Notes under the pieces: generated by a model
What the model was told of the DNA's origin: nothing
The model's input: the letters and a program-made list of their open reading frames with translations, nothing else
The model's database searches: none
Made by a program: the position numbers and the translations under genes
Assembly (NCBI RefSeq): GCF_963678635.1
Contig: NC_087062.1
Location: forward strand, 83,972,012-84,036,011
Direction: 5' to 3'
DNA: 64,000 nucleotides
DNA from: Symsagittifera roscoffensis
Lineage: Eukaryota; Xenacoelomorpha; Acoela; Convolutidae
In this document: in pieces, positions 23,234-35,511 of the stretch
Position numbering within the stretch: the first letter of the stretch is position 1
Layout of the letters: every line of letters starts with the position of its first letter

Positions 23234-24446
23234 TTCTTTTTAAAAATTATAATTAGAAAACGCTCGAAAACAAATTTTCTGCCTTTTTTCAAAAGTTTAA
23301 ATACAATAAAAGCCAACAACAATTATTTTCACTGCCTTTATCTTTTTTTTTCTTCTGTTTTTAGTGTTTTCATTATTAGTTTTATTTGTTTTTATTGGCT
23401 CTCGGTACTTGAAAAACAGAGGTAGAACTTTTTATAGCATCCAAAAACTTACCTTATCTCAAAGGGGTCCTCAAAATTTATACCGTTGCAGATGAAGTTT
23501 CAACTTCAAATCAACTCATCGATCAGATAAAGTTTTCAACTTCAAATCAACTCATCGATCAGTTAAAGTTTTCAACTTCAAATCAACTCATCGATCAGTT
23601 AAAGTTTTCAACTTCAAATCAACTCATCGATCAGTTAAAGTTTTCAACTTCAAATCAACTATCGATCAGTTAAAGTTTTCAACTTCAATTCAACTTAATC
23701 AATCAGATAAAGTTTTCAACTTCAATTCAACGCTCGCAACCACCGAATGTTTCACAAGTCTTAGGAAAATCTTCAAAACGCTTTGTTTTGTTTTGTATTT
23801 GGATTCTTATTTTTTTCTTAACAACTTCTAACAACTTTCAAGATTCTTGACACAATTTTGCCATTTTTTCAATTATTTTCAGTTTTTTTTCTTCTAAATA
23901 TTTTTAAATATTGGACAAAAAAGGAGCGTGGGGTTAGCAGTTAAGGATAAAAATACACCCTTAATACTGAAAAAAAAACAGATTGCAGTCGAATTTCTAC
24001 AGATAATGTAGCAACATTCGAACAAAAATTGATTGGCCTGTAAGGGACTTATGAGTATACCTATTATGTAAATTTTCTGTAGCAAAAAATGTTCTAAATT
24101 GAATATGTCAATTAAATGTTCATTTGCCTAGAAAAAATTGTGACTAGAACATTGATGATGCGAATGAAAATTGAAGTTTAGCATAATTTAATTTTTCATT
24201 TAATTCATTTCAACCCTTAGATTTCGAAATGAATTACAAAATAGCTTCAGAAACAAAATTGCAAAACTCGATAGTTTGCGGCTTTAAAAAATTCTCCGCG
24301 AGCGACTTTGAAAAACAACTCAATCGTTTGTGGTAAAAAGATTCTCCCAGAGTGATTTTTGATCTCTTTTTCTCCGATGAAGAATTTTCTTGAGAACAAA
24401 AACTATCTTTATAAATTATATTTATTTAGTTGAGATTCTGATGGTT
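23234..24446 (+). repeat. 1213-bp tandem duplication, unit 1
   Basis: This unit recurs at 24447-25659 with no difference that I could find by eye. It contains a 36-bp satellite array. The shared edge is a TTC microhomology. It has no gene. Confidence 0.92.
23497..23731 (+). repeat. 36-bp satellite array (unit 1)
   Basis: About six and a half monomers of GTTTTCAACTTCAAATCAAC plus CTCATCGATCAGTTAA-type text at a 36-bp period. Monomers diverge toward the right (CTATCGATCAG, CTTAATCAATCAG). Confidence 0.95.
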
Positions 24447-25659
24447 TTCTTTTTAAAAATTATAATTAGAAAACGCTCGAAAACAAATTTTCTGCCTTTT
24501 TTCAAAAGTTTAAATACAATAAAAGCCAACAACAATTATTTTCACTGCCTTTATCTTTTTTTTTCTTCTGTTTTTAGTGTTTTCATTATTAGTTTTATTT
24601 GTTTTTATTGGCTCTCGGTACTTGAAAAACAGAGGTAGAACTTTTTATAGCATCCAAAAACTTACCTTATCTCAAAGGGGTCCTCAAAATTTATACCGTT
24701 GCAGATGAAGTTTCAACTTCAAATCAACTCATCGATCAGATAAAGTTTTCAACTTCAAATCAACTCATCGATCAGTTAAAGTTTTCAACTTCAAATCAAC
24801 TCATCGATCAGTTAAAGTTTTCAACTTCAAATCAACTCATCGATCAGTTAAAGTTTTCAACTTCAAATCAACTATCGATCAGTTAAAGTTTTCAACTTCA
24901 ATTCAACTTAATCAATCAGATAAAGTTTTCAACTTCAATTCAACGCTCGCAACCACCGAATGTTTCACAAGTCTTAGGAAAATCTTCAAAACGCTTTGTT
25001 TTGTTTTGTATTTGGATTCTTATTTTTTTCTTAACAACTTCTAACAACTTTCAAGATTCTTGACACAATTTTGCCATTTTTTCAATTATTTTCAGTTTTT
25101 TTTCTTCTAAATATTTTTAAATATTGGACAAAAAAGGAGCGTGGGGTTAGCAGTTAAGGATAAAAATACACCCTTAATACTGAAAAAAAAACAGATTGCA
25201 GTCGAATTTCTACAGATAATGTAGCAACATTCGAACAAAAATTGATTGGCCTGTAAGGGACTTATGAGTATACCTATTATGTAAATTTTCTGTAGCAAAA
25301 AATGTTCTAAATTGAATATGTCAATTAAATGTTCATTTGCCTAGAAAAAATTGTGACTAGAACATTGATGATGCGAATGAAAATTGAAGTTTAGCATAAT
25401 TTAATTTTTCATTTAATTCATTTCAACCCTTAGATTTCGAAATGAATTACAAAATAGCTTCAGAAACAAAATTGCAAAACTCGATAGTTTGCGGCTTTAA
25501 AAAATTCTCCGCGAGCGACTTTGAAAAACAACTCAATCGTTTGTGGTAAAAAGATTCTCCCAGAGTGATTTTTGATCTCTTTTTCTCCGATGAAGAATTT
25601 TCTTGAGAACAAAAACTATCTTTATAAATTATATTTATTTAGTTGAGATTCTGATGGTT
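24447..25659 (+). repeat. 1213-bp tandem duplication, unit 2
   Basis: Second copy of the preceding unit at a constant offset of 1213 bases. Such identity means a very recent event or an assembly duplication. Confidence 0.92.
24710..24944 (+). repeat. 36-bp satellite array (unit 2)
   Basis: Same array inside the second duplicated unit, with the same variant monomers in the same order. Confidence 0.95.
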
Positions 25660-26464
25660 TTCACTTATTTGCACAATCCATTCAAAGCTGTTTACAAAAA
25701 TTTTTGGCAAAAAACGATCATGTTGTATCTATAAAAGTCGATTTATATCCACCAAATCATTTTTATATCCTAAACGGATTACCGTAAATTGACTTTTACA
25801 CAGTAAATTATCCGTAAAAAAATTGATTCATTTTCAGGTTTTTCAGTGCGGTTTACAGAGCTTCTGAAAACTTAGCGCAACCTAGAATAAGAGACAACCA
25901 GAGAATAATCACACCTGATGTAAATGAATCGTCGGTATAAATTTTCAAGCAGTCTGAATCCAATCAAACAAATTTTTGCATAGATAAATTTTTTAATGGT
26001 TGTAGTTATAATTTCAATGAGTGTTGTGAAAATCATATCAAAATTTAAACAGTGGTAAGGTTTTTCTGAGCAATTGAGAAAACATCAATTGGCTTGACAT
26101 ATTTTTTCGAATCTTCAGGCAGATTTTTGCAAGTAAGATTGAAACAATCTACATAAAAACAAAACGTTTTTAAGGCGTTACGGATCGAAAAAGTTATAGA
26201 TTTTTGTTCGTCATTTTTCTAATAATTGCTGAATACAACGGTTTCGGAGTCTCGTTTGTAAGTGAATTGCATTAAATACTCCCTTATTGATTACAAAGTA
26301 GAGGCTGACTAAACAACCAATAAGGCTTCTGAGGCTGCAAATGATTTACGTTTTAGTTTATGGCAATTCCTAAGGCTGTAGTTATATACCTCGAGGGGGT
26401 TTATTGGGAAAAAGGTATCACTTTTATCGAATTAGATTAGTATTAAAAATTTGTGCATGTTTTA
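25660..26464. other. AT-rich intergenic sequence
   Basis: No gene or defined repeat is seen. Confidence 0.5.
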
Positions 26465-26900
26465 ATTTCTCCAGTCAAATTTGGACTTTATAACTGGAAA
26501 TTTTAACTGAAAAAATCATTTCACCTATGATCCTTTTTTTAAAAACTATGGTGATTAAAGATTCCCAATTTTGCCAACTTGGGACAATATTGCGCTTTTT
26601 TTGTGCTATTATCGCGTAAGCAGAGATTCAATCCGTCTTAGAATTCTTTCTTTCAAAAAGAAGTTGGGGATTGCTAATTGGTCTTCATGAAAATTTGCTT
26701 TAGGAAAAATATATCATTTCTACTTAACATAGCATAAGAGAGGATCGTTCCTTTTTTTTCAAACATACGCAAGTAGAATGTGGCTGGGACTGTTTCGTTT
26801 AAAACAAGTCTCTGATTTTCATAAAGTGAACACTTTTCCGTATAGCAAAAAAGGCAGTCGGAACAAACAGAGTTTCTCCATGATACGAGCAACCTTGTGA
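26465..26900 (-). mobile_element. Hairpin-ended AACAA family, strongly diverged copy
   Basis: TTTCACCTATGATCC, CCAACTTGGGACAATATTGCGC, CGCGTAAGCAGAGATTCAAT, GGCAGTCGGAAC and GATACGAGCA are in minus-strand family order, but the hairpin is altered. Confidence 0.75.
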
Positions 26901-27793
26901 GCACTTTGCATGCAGTTTCTTGTTTTCCTTGAAAAATGTAAAGAGGCTGCTGTTAGTTTACTTCGGCCTTTCGTCAGACAAAGAGTAAAGTTCTTTTGCT
27001 GCTACTTAGCGACAACTCCTGTTTCTCTAACACAACGTTTCCTTAGAAAATTTATTCCTACATCTCGCCGTTCAAAATATAGTTCATAAAAAACATACGT
27101 AAAAAAACTGATTTGAGTAAAGAGTTAGGACCACTGCAGTAAGAAGAGAATTTCCCGTAGTCTGATATGGTTGTTGTATTTCGTCTTTGTGATAGTTTTT
27201 TTGTAAGCATTTGAAATCTAAAAACAATTGCTTGCACAAAACATGGTCATTTTTTTGTCTTGGGATAACAGGCACACAACAGCTCGTAAAATGAAACCTG
27301 AAAGAATTTTTGTTAGGATTTAACAATTAATAAAAGCAGTGAATCCTATTTGAAAAGCATTTGTTGCGTTTTTATTCTTCTTTGACAATTTCAGTTTTTG
27401 ACAAAACGAGGCTTAAAATGGGCAAAATGATACAACTGAAACACATCCCTACCTTGAAATTAAATATAGCAATTTTCTTATACAAAAAGTCAGGTTTCAG
27501 CATCGAAGTACCGCAAAATAGCCTTTCTATACATGCTCAATTCAACTTTTGGAGATTTTTATCAATTGAGGGAGCAAGATACTACCTCTTCCAAAATATT
27601 CCAAAACAATGTGATCTCTTTTTTTCAATGTTTGTTTATTTTTTTACAAAAAGACACTAGTTTCAAGTTGTGTTGAGTTGATCTTGAAAGGAACGCGGCT
27701 TCCATTTATATTAGTTCGTCAAACTCGGTTAGGGTATCATAATGCAAATTTGACAACCTAAACAAGCGTTAGCTCACATTTTATTTAACTAGA
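26901..27793. other. Intergenic sequence
   Basis: The open frame at 27361-27660 has no recognisable feature and is not called. No other gene is seen. Confidence 0.5.
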
Positions 27794-28289
27794 AACAAGA
27801 CTGCTCTCGTATATCTAGGCAAAGAATGTTCCGACGGTCTGTTAATTCATATCGAATAGTTTTTGGTAAGAAAAAATATTGATAACCAATAATTTTTGGA
27901 CAATATCAAGGTGTGAAATGTTGAGTCGTATGAAATTAATACGACCAATCCGATTAGCTACTCTCAATTCAATTTGGAACGATTTTGTTGTGCGGTATAT
28001 TTCACCACGCATAAAAAATTGGCGTTGCGCTCTGAGCGATACGAATAAGTTCTTCAAAGCGTGCATAATTTAATCCAGAACATGCCAAATTGGCAATTTT
28101 CGAATCCCAAGAACTTTACAAAAAATAATTGGATGTGAAATTTGGAATTTGGACTCAGGAAGTCGAAATCTTCAATCGGGTATAAAAACGGGTTTTTGTT
28201 CAAAACTATTATTTTTATCGGCAAAAATTGAGTGAATAAAAAAACCACACCGAGAATGAATATTCCGTTTTATTTGAAAGTCGGAACAG
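27794..28289 (+). mobile_element. Hairpin-ended AACAA family, variant middle
   Basis: Head and tail are of the family, but about 27840-28010 carries a different middle (GGACAATATCAAGGTGTGAA, TCGTATGAAATTAATACGAC) shared in reverse at 29330-29507. Confidence 0.75.
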
Positions 28290-28490
28290 TTTTTTAAAAG
28301 TTAGCTTATTTCTCTTGATTATTGTGTAGTTGAGCCTAATATTTATCCATTTTCACTGAAAATGTTGTTTTTTCTTGCGTATGGTGGACGACCACTTTAA
28401 AAATGTTTTTGAAGCATAATTGACTCGACTGAAGTCAAATCGTTCGTACAGTTGTGTTAAAAGCTAAGGAAAAAGAGCGGTTGAGAGTTA

Positions 28491-28722
28491 TTGTTCCTAC
28501 TTTCGAAGAAAACGGAATATTTATGCTCGGGTTGGTTTTTCTATTCAACCAATTTTCGCCGACCAAAATAATAGTTTTCGACAAATTTTTTTATACCGCC
28601 CCATTCAAGATATTGATTTCCTAGAAAATATTTTACCTTCGATCTTTTTTGTAAAGTTTTGGGGCTTTCAAAATTGCCAAATCGGCCATCTTCTGGACTA
28701 AATTATGCGCGCTTTGAAGAGT
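28491..28722 (-). mobile_element. AACAA family tail fragment
   Basis: It begins TTGTTCCTACTTTCGAAGAA, continues ATGCTCGGGTTGGTTTTT and ends in the variant middle TTGGGGCTTTCAAAATTGCC. It abuts the next copy. Confidence 0.75.
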
Positions 28723-28725
28723 TTA

Positions 28726-29269
28726 TTGTTCCGACTTTCGATACGAAAGTAACGGAATATTTGTGATCGGGGTGGGTTTTTTTTTGCTTCAGGCAAATTT
28801 CGACTTTTTAACTTTTGGACGGAATTTTTTAAATATCTTTCAAAGGGTATTGTTTTCCTGAGCCTAAATTTGAAAAGATATTTCACCTGTGATCATTTTT
28901 CAAAAAGTTACGGGGGTTTAAAAATTGACATTTTGCCCAATTTGGGACAATTAACGCGCGATATGTTTCGCGCTATTAACGCGCAAGCGGAGGTTTAATC
29001 CGTCTTAGAAGTTGTTCCAAATTGGTTAAAAGAAGCTTATTTGCCATAGTTCATTAGTTAATAGGAGCGAAATCTATCCTTTTGTACTTTATATGGCGTG
29101 TGGGGGGATAATTTTTATAGAAAAATTTCAAATTTTTAGAATTGTTTTTTTTTTTCATTTTGTTTGATTATATTTGATATGTTAATGATATTTATGTAAT
29201 TAGTAATCCATAAACCTTAAAAGGCAGTCGGAACATTAAGGGCTTCGCCCTGATACGAGCAGTTTTGTT
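28726..29269 (-). mobile_element. Hairpin-ended AACAA family, full-length copy (544 bp)
   Basis: It reads TTGTTCCGACTTTCGATACG at the left and GGGCTTCGCCCTGATACGAG ...TTGTT at the right, so it is a minus-strand copy with both ends intact. Confidence 0.93.
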
Positions 29270-29329
29270 CACATTGCCGAAAGCGTATCGCAAATTATTT
29301 ATGCTTGGCGATTTATCCCGCAAAATCGT

Positions 29330-29507
29330 TCCAAATTGAATTGAGGTTAGATAATTGGTCGTTTTAATTTCATACGACTCAAAACTTCACACTTTGATAT
29401 TGTCCAAACTTTATAGGTTTTCAATATTTTCCCCCAAAAACTATTCGATATGCATGAAGGGACAGTCAGAACATTCAGGGTTTCGCCCTGATACGAGCAG
29501 TCTTGTT
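29330..29507 (-). mobile_element. AACAA family head fragment with variant middle
   Basis: It ends TTTCGCCCTGATACGAGCAG TCTTGTT. Inner text matches the variant middle of 27794-28289 in reverse (CATACGACTCAAAACTTCAC). Confidence 0.75.
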
Positions 29508-30284
29508 TAAACGTTGTTTTTGTTTGTCGGCGGTATTTTTTTTTGCACTAGCTTAAAATGCATCGGGATATTTTTTATTCATGCAGTTGGAAACGCAATC
29601 TCAAAGGATGATCCCAGCAATGAGTTTCAACAATTCTTAGTGATTGAACCGAGAGCGTTAGCTAGACTTTCATTTTAATTCTCTTATTAGAAAAAACTGC
29701 TTCAATGAATACACTCTAGGAAGTGATTTTTATCAGATTGGCGAGCGAATGAGTTAAACTGACAGGTCTGGAAAACAAAGTAATTGGAGTATTCGTTTCG
29801 AAGTATTCGTCAAGTTCCAGTCTTCTTCAAACCAAATCTTCATCGTATTTAGAACCAAGCATTTCAAGGAATTTTTTTTCCAGCAAAGAAATTAAAACCA
29901 AAAAACAATGCATGTTTACATTCGCACTCGATTAGTAAATGTTATCCATCATTTCAACAAAATCATTCAACAATAATTTACGCAGAAACAACTTCATGCA
30001 ACTTCAAAAAATCCTAAGAAATTTTTTAATGAAATTAAATTTAATTCAAACGTCTGCCTAAAAAATGAAAATTTTTATTTTTGAAATTGCAAAAATCTAC
30101 TTCAAAGATCGACAGAAAAAATTCTTTTTTAACTCAGTAGTCAAACAATTACATGTTTTAGGTTAAGTCGGAGTCTTCGTTGCAGTCTGAGGCGGAACAA
30201 GATCAGAGCATTTTTTTTTGTAAAAATTTTGAAACTCGGTGAGTTTTGAGGTTGTCAAAATAAGTTTAGAAAGTAACATAAACC
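29508..30284. other. AT-rich intergenic sequence
   Basis: No gene or defined repeat is seen. Confidence 0.5.
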
Positions 30285-30515
30285 AAATCTTTCAAAAATG
30301 GTCAGAATAAGACCACGTGATTACAAAGTTACGAAGCAGCAAGTAGAGAATTTCTACATTAACCAATCAAAATTGAGATAAGAATAGGAAGGTAGAAAAA
30401 AAACTGATTTTAAATTATATTTTTTTCTCAATTCTTATTGGTTATTATAGTGCTTGTTTACTTGCAGACGAGTATGACTACCCGGATGTCTACTTATAGG
30501 CCGCACTCCATTTTA
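30285..30515. mobile_element. Inverted-repeat element related to 54510-54735
   Basis: ACATTAACCAATCAAAATTGAGA and its near-complement TCTCAATTCTTATTGGTTAT form the inner arms. The right end GACGAGTATGACTACCCGG...GGCCGCACTCC matches the right end of the 54-kb copy. Confidence 0.65.
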
Positions 30516-31020
30516 AAATAAGTCTCTTTTTTATTCATACAAGCAGTATGAAATGATTTAATTGCACAGTTTGTTACCATCAATTTCTCGCTTGAGCTAC
30601 AATATTGCTGACGGCACATTTGGTCTAGCATTGTTTTCCTATATCTTTTTCAAATAAATAAGAATTTTTTTCGAAACTACTTTTCCAAGTAGCCTTGTTA
30701 TCGATTTGAATTTGCTAAATTTGGAGCATTAATTAGAATGCAACGTACTGGTATATTATCCGAGATATCAGGATTATTAAAAAATTCATAGAATTTGAAA
30801 CTAATTAGCCATGCTTACGAGCACTGAAAATTTGTTAGTATAATACTTTAGAAGATAACATTTTTTAGTATGTGTAAATTTAGGAAGGATATATGAGGGG
30901 GAAGAATGAGCTTCCTTCCCATTCAATGCTGCTAACTAACCCCTAAATAGTACAGTAAAGGGTTTAGGAAGAGGAACAGTTGATAAGCTTGCTATGAAAT
31001 GATAAAAGGTCCTTTTATCA
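30516..31020. other. Intergenic sequence ending in a palindrome
   Basis: No gene is seen. A near-perfect palindrome of 27 bases (30997-31023, AAATGATAAAAGG arms around a single T) sits at the truncated edge of the next MITE. Confidence 0.6.
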
Positions 31021-31323
31021 TTTGGTACTTTTAAGAAATCCAGTTTTGGCCGACCAACCTTAAAATTTATTTAAAGGCGCCTTCGGCGCCAATATATACT
31101 AATTTTGAGGGGAGAGCGCGCGCCAAAAAAACGCCTTTTTTGGACTATTTTTCAAAATTTTGCCTGCGGCGCACAAACTTTGGCCAAAACAGAGACTAAA
31201 CCAGGCTTAGGGAAAACTCGAAAAATTATTTCGGTCGACCTAAAAAAAAGGTCGACAAAATTTTCGAAAACTTTTGAAAATCCCCCCCCCCCCCCCCTCG
31301 AGAAAATCCTAGATCCGCCCCTG
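31021..31323 (-). mobile_element. hAT-type MITE, left-truncated
   Basis: It ends CGAGAAAATCCTAGATCCGC CCCTG with a C run. Interior GGCGCC-TTC-GGCGCC hairpin and GAGAGCGCGCGCC match the full copies. The left terminus is missing. Confidence 0.85.
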
Positions 31324-31739
31324 AATAAAACTGTCGCCCACACTTAGAGGAAAATTAAAAAAAGAGATGGGCACCTTATAAACTCAAAATAGACAAAGTA
31401 GAAACTTCTAAGCCTACAAAACCAAGCAAAAGACGAAGTTAACAGGTTGCTGTGCAATTAAAACAGAAAGCTCCGACAAAGTTCCAAAAAAATACATAAA
31501 AGTTATTTCATTCTTTTCTTCCAATTAGTATCGTTTTTAGAAAGTGATGTGATTAGAAGGCTTCATAAATGCAAGAAAATTGAGAATATGTGCATAGTAG
31601 ACAATCTTTGTATTCGAAAAATGATGACAAGCAAATTAAATTAAAAAAACATTTAAAGTTTTTTCAAAGGCCAAACTGTGGACTGGATAGGAGCACAATG
31701 TTGTGTCTGTAACTTCCTGAATTCCAGAGACAAGTCTTA

Positions 31740-32960
31740 AAATATGTTCCAAAGAGTAAGTGGATTCCACGAACAAATTTTCAGTGGATTCCGCATACAT
31801 ATAGCGGTAATGTAAATTTTGTCGGCACATTTGTTTTGTTGCGGATTCTGCAACAAGCAAACAGAGCTAGTTGTTCTGGATTCCGCAACTGCAAGATTAT
31901 TCCGCAAATGTAAGTGGATTCCGCAAACTGTAATTGGATTCCGAATTTTGTTCAATACTGATTTTGCATATGAACAATTAAAAGCTGAGCTGGAATACTT
32001 ATCTCTTGCAATGCGGAATTTAAAAGCAAAGACTTAACCATTGTCAGCGGAATTCACGAACAAGTCTTAAAACATTGGTTACCTAAAACGGTGGATGTCA
32101 TCTTTTAGTATTTTGGAAACACAACACCGAACAATTTCAATATTCGGAGTCATTGAGTTGAGCGTGTATGGAACACACAGCATATCGACAAATTAGGTCA
32201 GTATTTGGGGTTGCGTCAATCTTAAATACTGATTTTGGAAGCATAACGCCGAATAAATGCAGTAATTGTAGTCATTGGGTTGAGAGTGTATGGAAACACA
32301 ACAAACTAGGTCAGTATTTGGGGTTCCATCGAGACCAAATAATGGTCAGTATTTGGGATTGATTGAATCCCAAAAACTGGAATAATGTGGACTAAATATG
32401 GATTTTATCCATTATTTGGAGTCATTAGGTTTAGAGTAATTATAAACCCAACGCATAGCAAATCGTCGAATTATTTCAGTATTTGAGATTTCATCGATCC
32501 CAAGTACTGGTCAGTAATTGGGTTTCCAATAATCCCATACACTGATCTATTCTAGTAAATTTCGGTTCTAGTAAATTTTTATTCTAGTGAAATCAAATCA
32601 TGTATTTAAAAGATACAATTTTAAAGGCTACAGTGCAAATATATGTTAAGGGAATGCGGATTCCATTTACAATTTGCTGACTCCACTTACATTTTGCGGA
32701 TTCCACTTACAGTTGCGGATTCCGCAACAGCTCAATTTAACTATTTAACGATACAAAACTAATATCATTTGTTTGTGGATTCCACAAACTGTTCTGGATT
32801 CCGCAAATTCGCCTATTTTTCGAGCGATTTTGAGCGGTACAATGATTTAGGTATTTTTTTTGTGAAATCCAAAACAGCATAGAAGATCAAAGAAAAGTAG
32901 CAAGGTTGCGGATTCTGCAACAAATCTGATTTTGACCTGTTGCGGATTCCGCTTACAATG
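31740..32960. repeat. GGATTCCGCAA-rich block with an embedded 115-bp repeat
   Basis: GGATTCCGCAA or close variants occur at least a dozen times, in two clusters (31760-31945 and 32650-32955). Between them, 32090-32560 is a degenerate tandem array of a unit of about 115 bp that includes GGTCAGTATTTGGGGTT, GTAGTCATTGGGTTGAGAGT and GTATGGAAACACAACA. No coding is seen. Confidence 0.75.
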
Positions 32961-33026
32961 CAGAGAAGGCACCGTTTGGCCTCGTAATGCCTGAAAAAAA
33001 GCCTTAGTACAAACTAAACATTCATA

Positions 33027-33463
33027 CAGGGGCAGATTTAGGGGGGACGGGGGGCGGATGCCCTCCCCCTCAGGGATTCAACCCCCTGCCGACCCAAAGG
33101 GTCCCCCTTTGGTACTTTTTAAGAAATCCATTTTTGACCAACCAGCCCTAAAATTTTTCTAAAGGCGAGTTTGGCGCCAATATATACTAATTTTGAGCGG
33201 GGAGCGCGCGCCGAAAAAACGCATTTTTTTGGTTAAAATTTTCCAACAAGTGCCTAAAAACGCCTTTTTTGGACTATTTTTTCTAAATTTCATATTTTGC
33301 ATGCGGCGCTGAAAATTTGGCCAAAACAGGGACTAAACCCTGCTTAGGGAGAGCTCGAAAAATCATTTCGGTCCACCTAATTAAAAAAATATCTCTTATA
33401 AAAAACGATTTCGACAATTTTTTGAAAATCCGCCCCCTCGAGAAAATCCTAGATCCGCCCCTG
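33027..33463 (-). mobile_element. hAT-type MITE with perfect 8-bp TSD
   Basis: The 437-bp element is flanked by CATTCATA at 33019-33026 and 33464-33471. Ends are CAGGGGCAGATTTAGG and CTAGATCCGCCCCTG. It lies inverted relative to the 1069 copy. Confidence 0.92.
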
Positions 33464-33937
33464 CATTCATATGCTTTTATTTGCTCTGTTTTCAACTGAA
33501 ATTGAAAAATTTTGAGCCAATTTTTTCCGACAGTGGGAGAATATTTTGATAGTTTTCAAAGTCGTACAAATCGCAATTATAATGAAAATGCTTTATTTTG
33601 CTATGTCAATCGATATGGTATTTGGTATGTCAATCGATATGGGTATCTGGCGTGGAAAACAAAAGCAAATTTGAGACCCACCCGATAATTTTTTATGTTC
33701 ATGTTCAAGCTCAGAGGGTTATATTTTTCAGGTTTCATGTTGTTCGAAAATTTCTTAAAATTATTGCTTTAGACTTTAACTAAATTAGGAAAAAATGTTG
33801 GCCTTTTATATTTACAGTTTTTTTTTAAAATCTCTCAATCAAAACATTAAGGAGGCATAGCAATATAAAATTGGACAGATCATTCAATATGTAAAACAAG
33901 TTTTCGTGATGTCAAGAAGACCAAAACTACAAATGAA
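33464..33937. other. Intergenic sequence
   Basis: A short direct repeat of TATGTCAATCGATATGG occurs at about 33602 and 33628. No gene is seen. Confidence 0.55.
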
Positions 33938-34397
33938 GGAGACTGCTTGTATCAGGGCGAAGCTCTGAATGCTCCGACTGCCTTTTAAGTCAATGAAGCA
34001 GTGATAACACGAAGAAAATAATTCACCCGAACGCCATATAAAGTACAAAGCGATAGACTTCGCTTCTAGTAACTAAATGTTTTTGGCAAACAAGCGTATT
34101 TCTACCAAATTGGAACGATTTCTATGACGGACTCCGTTTAGGCGTTAAAGCGCGAAACATATCGCGCGTTAATTCATCAAATTGGCCAAAATGGGAATCT
34201 CTAAACTACCATAATTTTACGAAAAATGATGACAGGTAAATTATCTTTTTAAATTTAAGCTCAAAATAACAATACATTTGCATGATATTAAAAAAATTCC
34301 GTCAAAAGTGGCTATAGTTAAAAAGTCGAAATTTTTCCGAAGAAAACACCACCCCGAGCACAAGTATTCCGGTACTTTCGTTAGGAAAGTCGGAACA
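33938..34397 (+). mobile_element. Hairpin-ended AACAA family copy
   Basis: It reads GGAGACTGCTTGTATCAGGG at the head and GGAAAGTCGGAACAA at the tail, with a shortened interior. Confidence 0.88.
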
Positions 34398-35511
34398 ATA
34401 AATTATACATAAATTGAGAAAAATGATTAGGTTTTTGTATCATCTCATAGAACTGAAGGTAAATATATAATTTTAAATCAGTTTTTGTTGGTATTTGACA
34501 TTGTCCGAAATTTATGGCTTTTCAATATTTTCTATATCGAGGGTTAGTCTTAACATGCAGGGCTTGATAATCGTGCAAGCTTCCAGCTATGACTTACACG
34601 CGACCAATATTTGACAGACTTTAATTCTTGAATTTGCCAGTGAAGAAGATATGACAAGATTCAAAGTATCATTTAACCAAACTGAACTTTTTTAATTATA
34701 CAAATTTTTTGTTAGAAACTTATGGTTATTGCATGAAATCATTTCTATGTAATCATTATTCATTTTTAGGTTAACGGGTGATCCAATTTAAACCGATACA
34801 AAAAGCGATATTTAGTTTTGGTTTGTCGGTTGAAATTAATTGGTATGAGGGCTACTGCCAGTGTAATCTAATCGATTTGAAGAGTAACGGTAAACAATTG
34901 CAAAATTTAGAATCAGTGCGAATTGTTTGGCATAAAATTTTTTTTAAGTGAGCGTATTTTTTGAAAAATCTCTAAACAACTTCATCATATAAAGCCTCAA
35001 ACGAAAAAAAAAACAAAATTTTCTTATTCTAGTTTTTTCTTCAACATAGGCATTTTTTTGCCTTGTGAATTATTCAGTGATATGCATAATGAAAAAAAAT
35101 GCACGCTTCGATACACGTGTAACTACCGTTCATTGAATTATTTCAAAAAGATATCAAAGTGGAATCAAACACGGTTTCAACCAAAATCAATGAAATTTTG
35201 TTAATATATATATGTTTCACTTTTTTCAACGTTGGCAAGAAAATCTCTTTTGGCTCTTTCGAATTCGAGAATTACCTTACGTCTGCTAACAAACTGTCAA
35301 AACTAACGCTAAATTAAGCTTCTGTTTATACTGTAACTATCTGGAAAATATTTATAACTGAAACAATTTTTTTTGTCATACTCAACGGGAAATTTGAACT
35401 AGAAACTATTGTTTTGCGCATCGTATTTTAAACTTTATTCAACCAGCTTTTTTGCATAGTGTTTCGATTTCAATTCATTAAGGTACTTTTTTGAAAATTT
35501 AATTGTACTGT
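34398..35511. other. AT-rich intergenic sequence
   Basis: A fragment near 34490-34570 resembles the variant-middle head of the AACAA family (TTGACATTGTCCGAAATTTA). No gene is seen. Confidence 0.5.

Noticed and set aside
23497-23731. Possible CRISPR-like array
   Set aside because: Monomers of 36 bp are directly adjacent with no unique spacers; it is a eukaryotic satellite.
31105-31347. Pro-rich frame KFSKTFENPPPPPLEKILDP
   Set aside because: It is the translation of the hAT-type MITE with its C run; similar frames recur wherever the MITE occurs.
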